From: CBDUXT01 sp965371245
GTDB lineage: Bacteria; Planctomycetota; Phycisphaerae; UBA1845
Direction of reading: 5' to 3'
Length of the DNA stretch: 64,000 nucleotides
Assembly (NCBI GenBank): GCA_965371245.1
Contig: CBDUXT010000003.1
Coordinates: 70,850 to 134,849, forward strand
How positions within the stretch are numbered: the stretch's first letter is position 1; every line of letters starts with the position of its first letter. Shown here in pieces: positions 26,238 to 35,615 of the stretch. A program made the position numbers and the translations under genes. The notes beneath the pieces were generated by a model. That model was not told where the DNA came from. It ran no database searches and saw nothing but the letters and a program-made list of their open reading frames with translations.

Positions 26238-27236
26238 CTACGGAACGGGGACGTGATCGAGCACGGCACGGACGACGTCCTCGGACGTTTTTTCCTCGGC
26301 CTCGGCCTCGTAGGTGATGATGACGCGGTGTCGCAGGATGTCCATCGCGATCCCCTTGACGTCTTGCGGGGTCACGTACCCGCGGTCGTCCAGAAACGCC
26401 GACGCCTTGGCGCCGACTGTCATCGCCAACGTTGCCCGCGGCGACGCGCCGAACTGCACCCAGTCGGCAATGGGAATATCGAAGGCGGCCGGGTCGCGCG
26501 TGGCGAATGTGATGTCAACGATATAGTCCTTGATCTTGTCGTCCATATAGATCTCATCGACGACCTTGCGGGCGGCCCTGATCTCCGCCGGGGACAGGGT
26601 CGGGTCAACGGTGATCTGCGGCGAGGTGGACGCCATCCGGTCGAGGATGGCCCGCTCCTCGCTCTTGCTGGGGTAATCAACCACCACCTTGAGCATGAAC
26701 CGATCGACCTGGGCCTCGGGCAGCGGATAGGTTCCTTCCTGCTCGATCGGGTTCTGCGTGGCGAGAACGAGGAAGGGGTCGTCCAGCTTGAATGTTTCTT
26801 TGCCGATGGTGACCTGGCGTTCCTGCATCGCCTCGAGCAGGGCGGACTGAACCTTGGCCGGCGCGCGGTTGATCTCGTCGGCGAGGATGATGTTCGAGAA
26901 GATCGGACCCTTTTGAACGATGAACTCGCCGTCGGTCGGTCGGTAGATCAGCGTGCCGATCAGGTCGGCGGGCAGAAGGTCGGGCGTGAACTGCAACCGC
27001 TGGAACCCGGTTTGGATTCCCTGCGCCAGGCAGGCAACGGCGGTCGTCTTGGCGAGTCCGGGGACGCCCTCGATGAGCATGTGCCCGTTGGACAGAAGCC
27101 CGATCAGCATGCGGTGCAGCAGCTCGTCCTGACCGACGATGACCCGGTGCATCTGTTCGAGCAATCGGCGGAACGGCTCGCTCGCGGCGGCGACCCGCTC
27201 GGCAATCTGCTGAATATCGATCTCCGTTTCCACCAT
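26238..27236 (-). CDS. moxR: MoxR family AAA+ ATPase
   Basis: 332 aa. AAA_3-type ATPase with Walker A GVPGLAKT (57-64), Walker B ILADE (D120, E121) followed by INRAPAKVQSALLEAM, sensor 1 in FLVLATQNPIEQEGTYPLPEAQVDRF, and a C-terminal lid with ALGASPRA-like GASPRATLAM. MoxR proteins act as chaperone-like remodelers, commonly for VWA-domain partners; here the DUF58, BatA and BatB products are obvious candidates. It is the first gene of the operon, starting at ATG 27236. Confidence 0.92.
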   Translation of the reverse strand: MVETEIDIQQIAERVAAASEPFRRLLEQMHRVIVGQDELLHRMLIGLLSNGHMLIEGVPGLAKTTAVACLAQGIQTGFQRLQFTPDLLPADLIGTLIYRPTDGEFIVQKGPIFSNIILADEINRAPAKVQSALLEAMQERQVTIGKETFKLDDPFLVLATQNPIEQEGTYPLPEAQVDRFMLKVVVDYPSKSEERAILDRMASTSPQITVDPTLSPAEIRAARKVVDEIYMDDKIKDYIVDITFATRDPAAFDIPIADWVQFGASPRATLAMTVGAKASAFLDDRGYVTPQDVKGIAMDILRHRVIITYEAEAEEKTSEDVVRAVLDHVPVP

Positions 27237-27450
27237 CTTGCGATACTCCAGAAATCCAGGGGCATTCCAGGGCGAGCGGGGAATCTACCCATGCGTGGAA
27301 ACAGACGCAAGCGACCGAGTGAGCCTGTCACAAGTTGACACGGCACCTCAAGCGGTAACGACGGCGCAACGCCCGGATGCGACACGGCCCTGTCGCCGGC
27401 GGCTAGTGCAACTTCGCGCGGGATTCCGCGGGTTGACACGCGGGTTCCCT

Positions 27451-27519
27451 GGGCGAACTTGTTTGCCCGTGTCGCCAGGAGATCAGCACGGGCAAGCCGG
27501 CGCTTGCCCGCGGCACCCA
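27451..27519 (+). repeat. dispersed repeat F, copy 2
   Basis: Matches 7611-7688 from gggcraacttgtttgcc to the final ggcrccc, with several substitutions. It lies in the 382-bp gap between moxR and the GAF/receiver gene, which is otherwise without genes. Confidence 0.75.
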
Positions 27520-27550
27520 CAAAGTTAGGCTTCGCGACGCCCTGATGTAT

Positions 27551-27610
27551 GGTCAACCTTGAATCTGCGGGTTTGCTCGGTGGGCCACCCAACCCGCAAG
27601 TTTACGCGTG
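27551..27610 (-). repeat. outer unit of repeat B without the inner element (probable empty site)
   Basis: 60 bp matching the flanks of 1063-1195 in reverse orientation (cgcgtaaacttgcgggttg ... gattcaaggttgacc). It lacks about 73 bp of the inner element and keeps one gggtggccca at the junction. Confidence 0.75.
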
Positions 27611-27618
27611 ACGATGCA

Positions 27619-29298
27619 CTAGGAGGCGGCGGTAAGTGCGGTTCGGATTTCGCTGAGGAGTTGATCCACTTTGAAGGGTTTGAACAAGACGGCGGCCAGC
27701 CCTTCGCGGCGCGCCCGGACAATGGTGTGATTCGGATCGTAGCCGAACCCGGTCGTGAGGATGACCGGCGTCTTGGGGTTGGCGTCCTTGGCGGCGGCGA
27801 AGACCTCGTATCCGTTTCGTTCCGGCATTTTGATGTCGCTGAGAACCAGGTCGAACGCCTGTCGCTCGATCAACTGAATGGCCACCGCGCCGTTCTCCGC
27901 CGTCTCCACGTGACAGCCGTATCCGCGAAGCACGTCGCGGACGGTTTCGCGAAGCATCTGCTCGTCGTCCGCGATCAACACGCGTCGTCCCGCGAGGACC
28001 GGATCGCGACGATCCGCCCTTCGATGACCCACGCCCAGGACGGACCTTCGCGTGGAGGTCAGGTCGTTGATGATCTCTCGGATTTTGACGGCGTTCTCGG
28101 AGATCGTCCGCAGGCGATGACGCAAGTCGTCATGGCCGATGTAATCCTCCACGAGGTTCTCGACATCGGTCAGAATGTCGTTGACCGGCGCGGTGATCTC
28201 GGTCATCACGCTGGCACCCAAACGACCCGTCGTGGTGTGACGCTCCGACGCCAGAAGTTGCAACATGTGTAACGCCAGGGCGATGTATCGACCGAAGATT
28301 TCGGCGAACTGACGATCGTCCTCGGTGAACGCGGCCACCTTCGGGCTCTCGTAGTGGGCGACGCCCACCACCTTATCCTGCCGCCAAAGCGGCACGGTCA
28401 GCGAGGACAGAACCCCATCGACCGGGCCGACGTGGAGTCGGTCGCGCGTCGTGTCGGGACAGAGGTAGCTGCGGCCTCGCGCGGCGACGAAGCCGCGAAT
28501 GCCGTTGCCCTCCGGCTCGGCGTAGATCTCCAGGTCGTCTGATTCCATCTGCCGCCCGGAGGAGAGCACCACGTCGAGTTTCCGCGTCGCCTCATCGATG
28601 ACAAAGATTCCGAAGTTGTCGAAATGAAGCAACTCGTTTGTACAGCGCAGAATTTTTTGTTCGAGGAGCGCGAGTCGCTCCTGGGGGTCCAGCCGCGAGA
28701 ACTGCTGCGCATCGAGGCTGAGCAGTTCGCGACCGGCCTGATCGATGGCATCGATTTTTTCCTGCAACCGACCCGTCTTGGTCGCGTCCCAGACGACGGC
28801 CGCGACCTGAGTGACACGGTTGTGCAGATCGATCACCGGAGTGGCGGTGACCTCGATCCGCTGGTTGTCGCCGGAGGAGAAACTGAACCTTCGCCCGCGC
28901 AGGTCCGACGAGCCCACACGGGCTTCCCTTTGCGCCCAGGTGAAGGTCTTCGTGCAGCAACGGCACACCCGAGCGCGAACATCGTCGGAAAAGGCCAACA
29001 TTTTCGGATTCGCCCAGTCGAGGGCACCGCTTTCTCCCACGATGCACACGCCGTGGCTCACGCTGTCGATGATCGCCGCGGCCTGTTGGTGGCCCTGACG
29101 ATCTTGTAGGGGAATCACGTCGGCGGGTCGGCTGATGATGATGTCGAACGGATCGCCGCGAAGCGCTTCGAGCGCTTCTTCGAACGTATCGACGTGCCGC
29201 ACGCAGGCATGGTCGGCAGCCCACGTCGAGAAGTCCGCCCCGCACTCCGGGTGACCCACGAGCAACACTTGTACCGGCTTGACACTTGCCTTGTTCAT
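27619..29298 (-). CDS. PAS-GAF-receiver signalling protein without histidine kinase core
   Basis: 559 aa. An N-terminal receiver-like fold (residues 8-65, no phosphoacceptor set), a PAS domain (about 72-175: IIDSVSHGVCIVGESGALDWANPKM), and a GAF domain (about 205-345). Next is a coiled segment shaped like a HisKA dimerisation helix in which the usual His is Thr366 (SVMTEITAP). The protein ends with a complete receiver: D444/D445, phosphoacceptor D488 in LVLSDIKMP, T516, K540. No HATPase domain is present. It probably receives phosphate from another kinase and relays GAF/PAS sensing. Cys pairs at 112-115 (VCRCC) may bind metal. Transcribed alone. Confidence 0.8.
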   Translation of the reverse strand: MNKASVKPVQVLLVGHPECGADFSTWAADHACVRHVDTFEEALEALRGDPFDIIISRPADVIPLQDRQGHQQAAAIIDSVSHGVCIVGESGALDWANPKMLAFSDDVRARVCRCCTKTFTWAQREARVGSSDLRGRRFSFSSGDNQRIEVTATPVIDLHNRVTQVAAVVWDATKTGRLQEKIDAIDQAGRELLSLDAQQFSRLDPQERLALLEQKILRCTNELLHFDNFGIFVIDEATRKLDVVLSSGRQMESDDLEIYAEPEGNGIRGFVAARGRSYLCPDTTRDRLHVGPVDGVLSSLTVPLWRQDKVVGVAHYESPKVAAFTEDDRQFAEIFGRYIALALHMLQLLASERHTTTGRLGASVMTEITAPVNDILTDVENLVEDYIGHDDLRHRLRTISENAVKIREIINDLTSTRRSVLGVGHRRADRRDPVLAGRRVLIADDEQMLRETVRDVLRGYGCHVETAENGAVAIQLIERQAFDLVLSDIKMPERNGYEVFAAAKDANPKTPVILTTGFGYDPNHTIVRARREGLAAVLFKPFKVDQLLSEIRTALTAAS

Positions 29299-29773
29299 GG
29301 CAGGAAGTACCGAATCAACACCTCGTTAACACTCACACGGATTATAGGCGCCCACTCGGCGAATCTCCCACGGCCGGGCTCAGCCCGAAAAAAACGGCGA
29401 AGCGCCTAGAATAAACCCATGGCGGGTAAGAAAACAAGCGCAATCCGAAATTCCTTTCTTCGAAATTCGCTCGGGGTCGGTTGTGCGACTGCGACTCTGC
29501 ATGGGCCGTCGCGGAAAGACGCGGGGACACGCAAGTCCGGATAACCTCTCGAATGAGTGTGGCGGGCTGCGCTAGCGCCTGCCGGAAAAACGTTGCACCG
29601 GCTTCCAGCCGGTGTTGTCACCGGCGCTTATCCCATCTTAACCAGGGCGCAGCCCGTTCGCACCGACTGGGACCGGGTGCCACACAAAATTCAGGCGATC
29701 TTCAACCCGCTCCCGGGCTGCGGGCGACTCTACCCGATCGATCGCCCCCCGTGACCGGTGACCGCCTCTCGGA
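29299..29773 (+). other. 475-bp intergenic region with palindromes
   Basis: No gene is supported. It holds the promoter side of the GAF/receiver gene, a hairpin built on caccggctt-ccagccggtg (about 29597-29616), and a decayed repeat segment (ggtgccacac to aacccgctcc, about 29676-29712) shared with the moxR-DUF58 gap. Confidence 0.4.
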
Positions 29774-30946
29774 TCAAGCCCGAGCGTCGGCTCTCTGCGA
29801 TACTTCCTCGTACAGCGCGATCATCTCGCGGGTGTGCCGGGCCATGCTGACTCGCTCGCGGACCGCCGCAGACGCCTCCGAACCGTGTCGTCGCAGCACG
29901 CCGTCACGGAGCCGCTCGACCCGGTCGGCCAGCGCATGCGTGTCGCGCGGGTCGTCGAGGACAAAACCGTTCTTCGCCTCTTGGATCATCTCCGAGGCCC
30001 CGTCCCAGCGAGTGGTGATGCAGGGCAGACCGTCCACCAGCGCCTCGAGCACCACGCGGCTGCATGGATCGTAGTAAGTCGGGTGAACGAGCACATCGGC
30101 GGCCCCGCGAAGCTGCGGGACGCGCTCGCTGGGGCCGGTGAAGGTCAGCCGGTCGCTGATACGGAGCCTGGCGGCCACTCGATGCCACCGGTCTGAGTCG
30201 CCCCGGCCGACCACAATCGATCGGACGTCCGTGACGCCGCGGGCAACGAGCAGTGCCAACGCTTCCATCCACCGCTGAACGCCTTTGAGCCGAAAGTTGT
30301 GGGCGACCGACAGCACCAGGCACTCGTCGTCGGCGACACCGAACTCTCGGCGGATTCTGGAGCGGTCCGCCTCCCGGCGTGCCGGTGCAACATCGACCGG
30401 GTCCACGCCGTTGTAGATTCTCCGGATGCGGGCCTCTGGCAGTCCGTAGTGGCGCTTTAACTGATCCTCAACATAATTGGAGATCGCCACCACAACCGGG
30501 CCTTCGCCGGTGCCCAACAGACGCCGCTCGAGCGCAAGTAAGTACCGCTGCTTGAAGTTCAGCCGGTTGGCGTATCGTTTCAGGCGTCGCGTCGTGGGAG
30601 ATTTAATGAGCGCAAGGTTCCGCTCGATGGACTCGGTCACCGTGCCGCCGCGCGGCTGGTAGATGTCGGCGCCGCGACACGGTGAGATCGCGTGAACGAT
30701 GTCGAACGAATCGCCGGCCAACTGACGCTCGACACGATGAAAGAAGGTGACACTGCGCCGGGTGCGCGACATGGCCGCCCCCGACATGGTGTGAACGTGA
30801 AGACCCGGCGTCGGCGAGGGGCGACTGCGCGTGAACACATGGACCTCGACGCCGCGGTCCATGAGATGATGCATGAACTGAAGCGTGGATGTCTCGGCCC
30901 CGCCCCGCCAGGCATCCAGCCACTCGGCCACCAAGGCTACCTTCAC
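29774..30946 (-). CDS. GT4 glycosyltransferase (WaaG-like), LPS core
   Basis: 390 aa from GTG 30946, which overlaps the preceding kinase gene stop as GTGA. GT-B fold: N-terminal VKVALVAEWLDAWRGGAETSTL, C-terminal Glycos_transf_1 block with VLSVAHNFRLKGVQRWMEAL (donor site), VGRGDSD, and the EX7E-like ADVLVHPTYYDPCSRVVLEAL. Placement after a WaaP kinase and a heptosyltransferase points to a WaaG-like transfer of a hexose to LPS inner-core heptose. The sugar itself cannot be read off. The ORF is open to 31159, but the coupled GTG and the conserved beta-1 strand mark the start. Confidence 0.8.
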   Translation of the reverse strand: MKVALVAEWLDAWRGGAETSTLQFMHHLMDRGVEVHVFTRSRPSPTPGLHVHTMSGAAMSRTRRSVTFFHRVERQLAGDSFDIVHAISPCRGADIYQPRGGTVTESIERNLALIKSPTTRRLKRYANRLNFKQRYLLALERRLLGTGEGPVVVAISNYVEDQLKRHYGLPEARIRRIYNGVDPVDVAPARREADRSRIRREFGVADDECLVLSVAHNFRLKGVQRWMEALALLVARGVTDVRSIVVGRGDSDRWHRVAARLRISDRLTFTGPSERVPQLRGAADVLVHPTYYDPCSRVVLEALVDGLPCITTRWDGASEMIQEAKNGFVLDDPRDTHALADRVERLRDGVLRRHGSEASAAVRERVSMARHTREMIALYEEVSQRADARA

Positions 30947-31836
30947 GCTCCACCGCTTTGCTGCTGACGAACTCGCCGCCGCCGCTCGTGCGCCGCGATG
31001 CGCTGCGTCTTTCCAACAATCTCGTAGACCAGGCGTTTGGCCTGTCCATCCAGCTTCCGCGTGCCGAGATAGCGTGTCAACCAGCGGATGCGCCGCGTCC
31101 GCGAGATCAACGCCTCGGGTGTTGAGAAGTTCAGAGCGGCCAGGTCCTTGACGATCCACCGGCGCATCGGCGGTTTCGGGCGGAAGATCCGCTGGAGATC
31201 GATGAGGGTCAAAGCGCCCGCGGTTGGCTCAGGCGTACGGCTAACCTTGGGTTCGTGGAAGATGTGCGACAGATACAGGTCGCGATGGACGTAGCCGCCC
31301 TGATGAAGCCGCGCGACCAACTCAGCCAGCGGCTCGACCATGGCCAGCGCTTGAGGCCGATCCGCCTCGGTCCACAGCGTGACCCATTGTTCGAGGGATT
31401 TACCCGGGACGGCCTCGGTGAGGATCGCGCTGCGAAGCTCTCGCTGTCCGCAGAGCTCTTCGCCCATGGCTACCGGCCTCACACAGGCGATCCCGTCGTC
31501 AGCCAGACGGTGCATCCACGTCCACTCGACGCCGGCGGCGCTGCGGGCGCCTGCACCCGATCGTCTCACCTCGCGCTGGGCGTCGCGCGGCGGGTCGGTA
31601 AAACGTTTTAGGTAGAAGGTTCTTGAGTCACCGCCCGAGGTGAGTTCGATCCGGAGCCGCTCGCGCCAGGGCGAGAGCCCGGGCTTGCCGAGTTGCCCGT
31701 CGTTGCGAACCAAAAAGAGCGCGTCGAGCGAATCCAGCCCGTGGCCGTGAAGCCAGGGCTCGAAGCCGGGGACGACACGGAGATCGTTGAGCGATGCGAC
31801 CGCGCTATTCGACCGCGTCTGCGGATGCTCAGTCAT
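30943..31836 (-). CDS. WaaP/KdkA-type lipopolysaccharide core kinase
   Basis: 297 aa from ATG 31836, overlapping the heptosyltransferase stop by 8 bp. Protein-kinase-like fold: Lys in YLKRF (about residue 77), catalytic loop HRDLYLSHIF (H184-R-D186) and metal-binding LIDLQRI. This matches the Kdo/WaaP family, which phosphorylates heptose or Kdo of the LPS inner core. Its neighbours are heptosyltransferase and glycosyltransferase genes. It implies a heptose-containing LPS in this organism. Specific acceptor position inferred only from context. Confidence 0.8.
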   Translation of the reverse strand: MTEHPQTRSNSAVASLNDLRVVPGFEPWLHGHGLDSLDALFLVRNDGQLGKPGLSPWRERLRIELTSGGDSRTFYLKRFTDPPRDAQREVRRSGAGARSAAGVEWTWMHRLADDGIACVRPVAMGEELCGQRELRSAILTEAVPGKSLEQWVTLWTEADRPQALAMVEPLAELVARLHQGGYVHRDLYLSHIFHEPKVSRTPEPTAGALTLIDLQRIFRPKPPMRRWIVKDLAALNFSTPEALISRTRRIRWLTRYLGTRKLDGQAKRLVYEIVGKTQRIAAHERRRRVRQQQSGGA

Positions 31837-33082
31837 GGACGGGCTCGGGCGCGGTCGCGACGGCACGGACGCGGAGCAGCGAAGTGGCGGCCTCGAAAAC
31901 GGCGTCCACCGTGACGCCCGTCATACACTCGGTGTGCGACAGCGGACAAACGCGCTGCTGGCACGGGCCGCACGGCACGTCGATGCGAACGATTTTTTCG
32001 CTCCGGTAGCTTGTGGCCGTCCAATCCGGATGGGTCGGGCCGAAGATCGTCACGACGGGAACGTCCAACGCCTTCGCAAAGTGGCGCGGTCCGGCGTCGT
32101 TACAGATCAGCAGGTCGCTTCGCCGTATCAGCGACTTGAGCCCACCGAGCGTGAGGAGCGGTTTGTCGAGGAGGAACGCGCGCCGCTTCATGGCGTTACC
32201 GATCGTCCGCGCGATGGGCTCCTCTCCGGGGCCGCACGTGACCACCACCGAAGCGTCCTCGGTTTCGACGAGCCGATCGGCGACGGCCGCAAACCGTTCC
32301 GGCACCCAGCACTTCGCGGCCCCGAACCTGGCGCCGGGGCTGAGCACGACCAGCGGGCGATGGTGGGCGATGCCAAGCGTGGCCAGTCGCTCATCGACCA
32401 CTTCGTCGCATTCAGGCGTCGTGAACAATTCGAGTCGGTCGCCCGGTGGTTCGCAGCCGATCACTTCAGCGAGGTCGGCGTAGTACTGAACAAGCGGCAT
32501 GGGGGTGAACGGCCCCATCGGAACAGGCAACCGCGTGCCCATGCGGACGGTCGCGTGTAGGTCATGGCTCAGCGGACCCGCACCGTGGTCGCCGGTCGGT
32601 TCGCGCGTCGTGTGTTCCGCGGCCTCTGTGTCCGAAGCGCCGCGGCGGTTCGTGACGGGAAGACGATCGGTCAGGAGCATCCCACGTCCGTCGCGGTCGT
32701 AGCCGATTCTCCGCTTCGCCCCCGCAAGCCGGGCGATGAGGGCCGAGCGAAACGAGTTGGGCAAGAGGACGGCCCAGTCGAACCGGCGGCGGCGCAGATC
32801 CCACACGAGGTCGCGGTAGGGCTTGTGGATCGGTGTTCGCTTGCGCTTGTCGGGCCACTCAATCACGGTGTTCATCCACGTTCCGCCGCGGGCGAGTTCG
32901 CGAAGGTTCGGCTCGATCAAGAAGGCGATGTGCGCCTCGGCGAATCGATGGCGGAGCGCGCGGAGGAACGGCGTGGCCATCGCGAAGTCGCCGACCCACG
33001 TGGGCAGCACGACGAGGATGGATCGCGGATCGCAATCGCCGGGTTGGTGAACTTGTTTCATTTGATGGCTTCGCAGTGCCAT
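31829..33082 (-). CDS. GT9 ADP-heptose:LPS heptosyltransferase
   Basis: 417 aa, GT-B fold of family GT9. N-terminal ILVVLPTWVGDFAMATPFLRALR, C-terminal VLSPGARFGAAKCWVPERFA and CNDAGPRHFAKALDVPVVTIFGPTHPDWT. These are the acceptor- and ADP-heptose-binding blocks of WaaC/WaaF/WaaQ enzymes; resemblance is closest to heptosyltransferase II. A roughly 45-residue insert (VTNRRGASDTEAAEHTTREP onward) lies in the middle and is probably a surface loop. First gene of a three-gene LPS-core unit. A start at 33061 is also possible. Confidence 0.85.
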   Translation of the reverse strand: MALRSHQMKQVHQPGDCDPRSILVVLPTWVGDFAMATPFLRALRHRFAEAHIAFLIEPNLRELARGGTWMNTVIEWPDKRKRTPIHKPYRDLVWDLRRRRFDWAVLLPNSFRSALIARLAGAKRRIGYDRDGRGMLLTDRLPVTNRRGASDTEAAEHTTREPTGDHGAGPLSHDLHATVRMGTRLPVPMGPFTPMPLVQYYADLAEVIGCEPPGDRLELFTTPECDEVVDERLATLGIAHHRPLVVLSPGARFGAAKCWVPERFAAVADRLVETEDASVVVTCGPGEEPIARTIGNAMKRRAFLLDKPLLTLGGLKSLIRRSDLLICNDAGPRHFAKALDVPVVTIFGPTHPDWTATSYRSEKIVRIDVPCGPCQQRVCPLSHTECMTGVTVDAVFEAATSLLRVRAVATAPEPVHD

Positions 33083-33175
33083 GGCCTACTTTTCTGTTAC
33101 CGAGCGCGGACCTCAGCAAACGTCTTTAGAGTACCAGATGCGCAAGGTCGCTGGAACCCGAACACACGCCGTGGA

Positions 33176-34192
33176 TCACGGGTACAACACCTGAAGAATC
33201 CGAACGAAGAGCGTACGGTCGAGTTGACTCGTCAAGCCGCATTCGATCATCCCGGTCGTTAGGACCGCGATGGTTTGGGACGCGATGACGACACCCAGGC
33301 TGTGCGGCATGCGGATGTATCGACGATACCCGCTGTACAGCGACCAGCTCGTCAGGGCGATGATGATGAGTGCAATCACGGGATCTACGTCTGACGACAA
33401 CATTCCCACCGTCCGAAACCCGAAGACCGCAACCACCAGCGTTGGTGCCATCAGTGTGGTCGAGTAGGCCCAAACGCGAAGCACGTGTGCGTTCCGCACC
33501 CGACAACGCCGCATCGACTGCCGTAGGATCATCAGCGCCGCCAGCGAAGAAGCGATCCAAACGGCAGCCGTCGCGGTGATCGTGTACACGCTCGGATCCG
33601 TCATCGAGTGGAGCAAGTAGAGAGGTATCTGCGCCACGCTGGGTTTGGGTTGTGGAGCCCAAAGCCAAGTCCGTTGCTCTAGCCACTCGACCATCGCGGA
33701 CGAGACGACCATGCTTGCCGCGAACAAGACAACGCCGATGAAGACCATCGCGATGAGTGGACGAACCTGGACCGGATCGTGGAGTTCAACCTCGGACCAG
33801 AACTTCCGAGGCCGCAGCGCCGCCATCCAAGATCGCGCGAAGGACCGGACGGGCCGACTCCGCCACTGATACTCGAAGAAAGGCTTGCTACGCGTGCGAT
33901 AGGCGTGAAGCACTTCCTCCCAGGCGAACCATTCGCCGCACTCCGGACAGCGCGGCTTCTCCAGACCGTAGAGGTGGTAGTCACAGTGCAGACAGGTCAA
34001 CTCTTCGATCGGGACGGCATCGGCCCAATCGAATTCCAACCCACACGCGGGGCACGTGGGTTCCGAGCGACCCTTGAGGTCGGCACCACATCGGGCGCAG
34101 CGGACTGCAAAAGGAACCCTTGCCCAGTCCGGCGGCGGCGACGCCATCGTCTTCGCATTTCCGAAACCGGTTGGGGTAGACTCATCGGTCAT
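33176..34192 (-). CDS. polytopic membrane protein with two N-terminal zinc ribbons
   Basis: 338 aa. Residues about 30-53 hold CARCGADLKG...CPACG, residues about 68-85 hold CLHCDYHLYG...CPECG; each can bind one zinc. A basic linker (RSFARSWMAALRPRKFW) leads to about five membrane helices (IAMVFIGVVLFAASMVVSS, AAVWIASSLAALMIL, and a Yip1-like end). The same layout, with one ribbon, is seen at 57201-58301. I do not know the function; I take it as a lineage-specific membrane family. The 457-bp upstream gap (34193-34649) separates it from the divergent epimerase gene. Confidence 0.65.
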   Translation of the reverse strand: MTDESTPTGFGNAKTMASPPPDWARVPFAVRCARCGADLKGRSEPTCPACGLEFDWADAVPIEELTCLHCDYHLYGLEKPRCPECGEWFAWEEVLHAYRTRSKPFFEYQWRSRPVRSFARSWMAALRPRKFWSEVELHDPVQVRPLIAMVFIGVVLFAASMVVSSAMVEWLEQRTWLWAPQPKPSVAQIPLYLLHSMTDPSVYTITATAAVWIASSLAALMILRQSMRRCRVRNAHVLRVWAYSTTLMAPTLVVAVFGFRTVGMLSSDVDPVIALIIIALTSWSLYSGYRRYIRMPHSLGVVIASQTIAVLTTGMIECGLTSQLDRTLFVRILQVLYP

Positions 34193-34649
34193 GCGGCCAA
34201 TCTCGTCGGTCCGGGCGACACGTGGATCCTCGACACGGGACTAGGCCCAGATTGTTCCCTGGTGAGCGAACGCGATTATAGAGGCCGTGCCGAAATAGGC
34301 CAAACCGCGCTGAGGGCTTCGATTGGAATCCGCACTCGATGCACGGCGAGTGACCGGGGGTCGGGTGATGGAGCCGATCTGAACGGATCGGCCGATCCGC
34401 GACTGTACCGGTGTGGTTCCGACTTATTTCGCCCGTGGGTCCGTCGGGCGAGCGTGTCTCTCGCCAGGGTCCAACCCGAAGAGGCGAACGCAGGGCCAAG
34501 AACCGTTCTTCGCTAACTCCCTTTGCCGAATTCCTCGCCTTGAGTATAGAATCCGCCAGGTGGCGTCCATTCGACCGCAGGCCTCGTGGATTCTGACCTG
34601 CGCATCGGTGGAGGCCGCTTCGGCACCGAATGGGAACTAAGGAGTCAGC
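34193..34649 (+). other. 457-bp divergent intergenic region
   Basis: Lies between the zinc-ribbon membrane gene (minus) and the epimerase gene (plus) and must hold both promoters. No gene and no copy of repeats A to G was found. A GGAG site sits just before the epimerase ATG. Confidence 0.45.
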
Positions 34650-35615
34650 ATGAAGGCATTGATTACGGGCGGGTCGGGGTTCATCGGGTCGCACCTGGCG
34701 GAACGCCTGCTCGCCCAGGACCACGAGGTGATCGCCCTGGACGACCTGAGCACGGGCAACATCGGGAACCTGTCGGGCATCCTCGACCACCCGCGCTTCC
34801 GCTTCGTCATGGACGACGCCCGCAACAGCGAGACCGTCCATCTTCTAATCGAGCAGTGCGACGTGGTCTTCCACCTGGCGGCGGCCGTCGGCGTGCAGCT
34901 CATCGTCGATCAGCCGGTCCACACGATCGAGACGAACATCCACGGCACCGAGGTTGTCCTGTCCGTTGCCAACAAGTTTCGCAAGAAGGTCCTGATCGCC
35001 TCGACCAGCGAGGTTTACGGCAAGAGCGAACAGGTGCCCTTTCGCGAGGACGACGATACCGTGCTCGGCTCGACGCGGTTCTCGCGCTGGTCGTATGCGT
35101 GCTCGAAGGCCATCGACGAGTTCCTCGGCCTGGCGTATCACCAGCAGTACGGCCTGCCGGTTGTGGTCGTGCGGTTTTTCAACACGATCGGGCCTCGGCA
35201 GACCGGGAAGTATGGCATGGTCGTGCCGCGCTTCGTGGACCGAGCCCTTCGGGACGAGCCGCTGGTCATCTACGGAAGCGGGAAGCAGCGTCGCTGCTTC
35301 GGCTACGTGCAGGACGTGCTGGACGGCATTCTCGCCCTGATCGATTGCCCGGAGGCGCCGGGTCAGGTGTACAACCTGGGCGCCACCGAGGAGATCACGA
35401 TTGCGGGGCTGGCCGACAAGATCATCGAGATGACCGGAAGCAAGAGCGAGAAACAGTTCATCTCCTATGAAGAGGCCTACGGTCGTCCGTTCGACGACAT
35501 GATGCGCCGCATCCCCTGCCTCGACCGGGTGCGCGGCATGGTGGGCTACGAGCCCAAGACGAGCCTTTCGCAGATGCTCGAAGCCATCATTGCGGAGAAA
35601 CGAACCTTGCTGTGA
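34650..35615 (+). CDS. NAD-dependent sugar-nucleotide epimerase/dehydratase
   Basis: 321 aa, extended short-chain dehydrogenase. NAD site MKALITGGSGFIGSHLAE, strand end ALDDLSTGN, catalytic STSEVYGKSE (Ser/Thr) with the YxxxK motif in WSYACSKAIDEFL, and the sugar-binding FNTIGPRQTGKYGMVVPRFV. Related enzymes are UDP-glucose 4-epimerase, UDP-xylose synthase and dTDP-glucose dehydratase; the sequence does not settle which. It has a good GGAG site and opens the polysaccharide cluster, so it should supply an activated sugar. A repeat A copy separates it from the next gene. Confidence 0.85.
   Translation: MKALITGGSGFIGSHLAERLLAQDHEVIALDDLSTGNIGNLSGILDHPRFRFVMDDARNSETVHLLIEQCDVVFHLAAAVGVQLIVDQPVHTIETNIHGTEVVLSVANKFRKKVLIASTSEVYGKSEQVPFREDDDTVLGSTRFSRWSYACSKAIDEFLGLAYHQQYGLPVVVVRFFNTIGPRQTGKYGMVVPRFVDRALRDEPLVIYGSGKQRRCFGYVQDVLDGILALIDCPEAPGQVYNLGATEEITIAGLADKIIEMTGSKSEKQFISYEEAYGRPFDDMMRRIPCLDRVRGMVGYEPKTSLSQMLEAIIAEKRTLL

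Noticed and set aside
26130..27338. 402-codon plus-strand open frame
   Set aside because: Antisense to moxR, and begins in repeat sequence.
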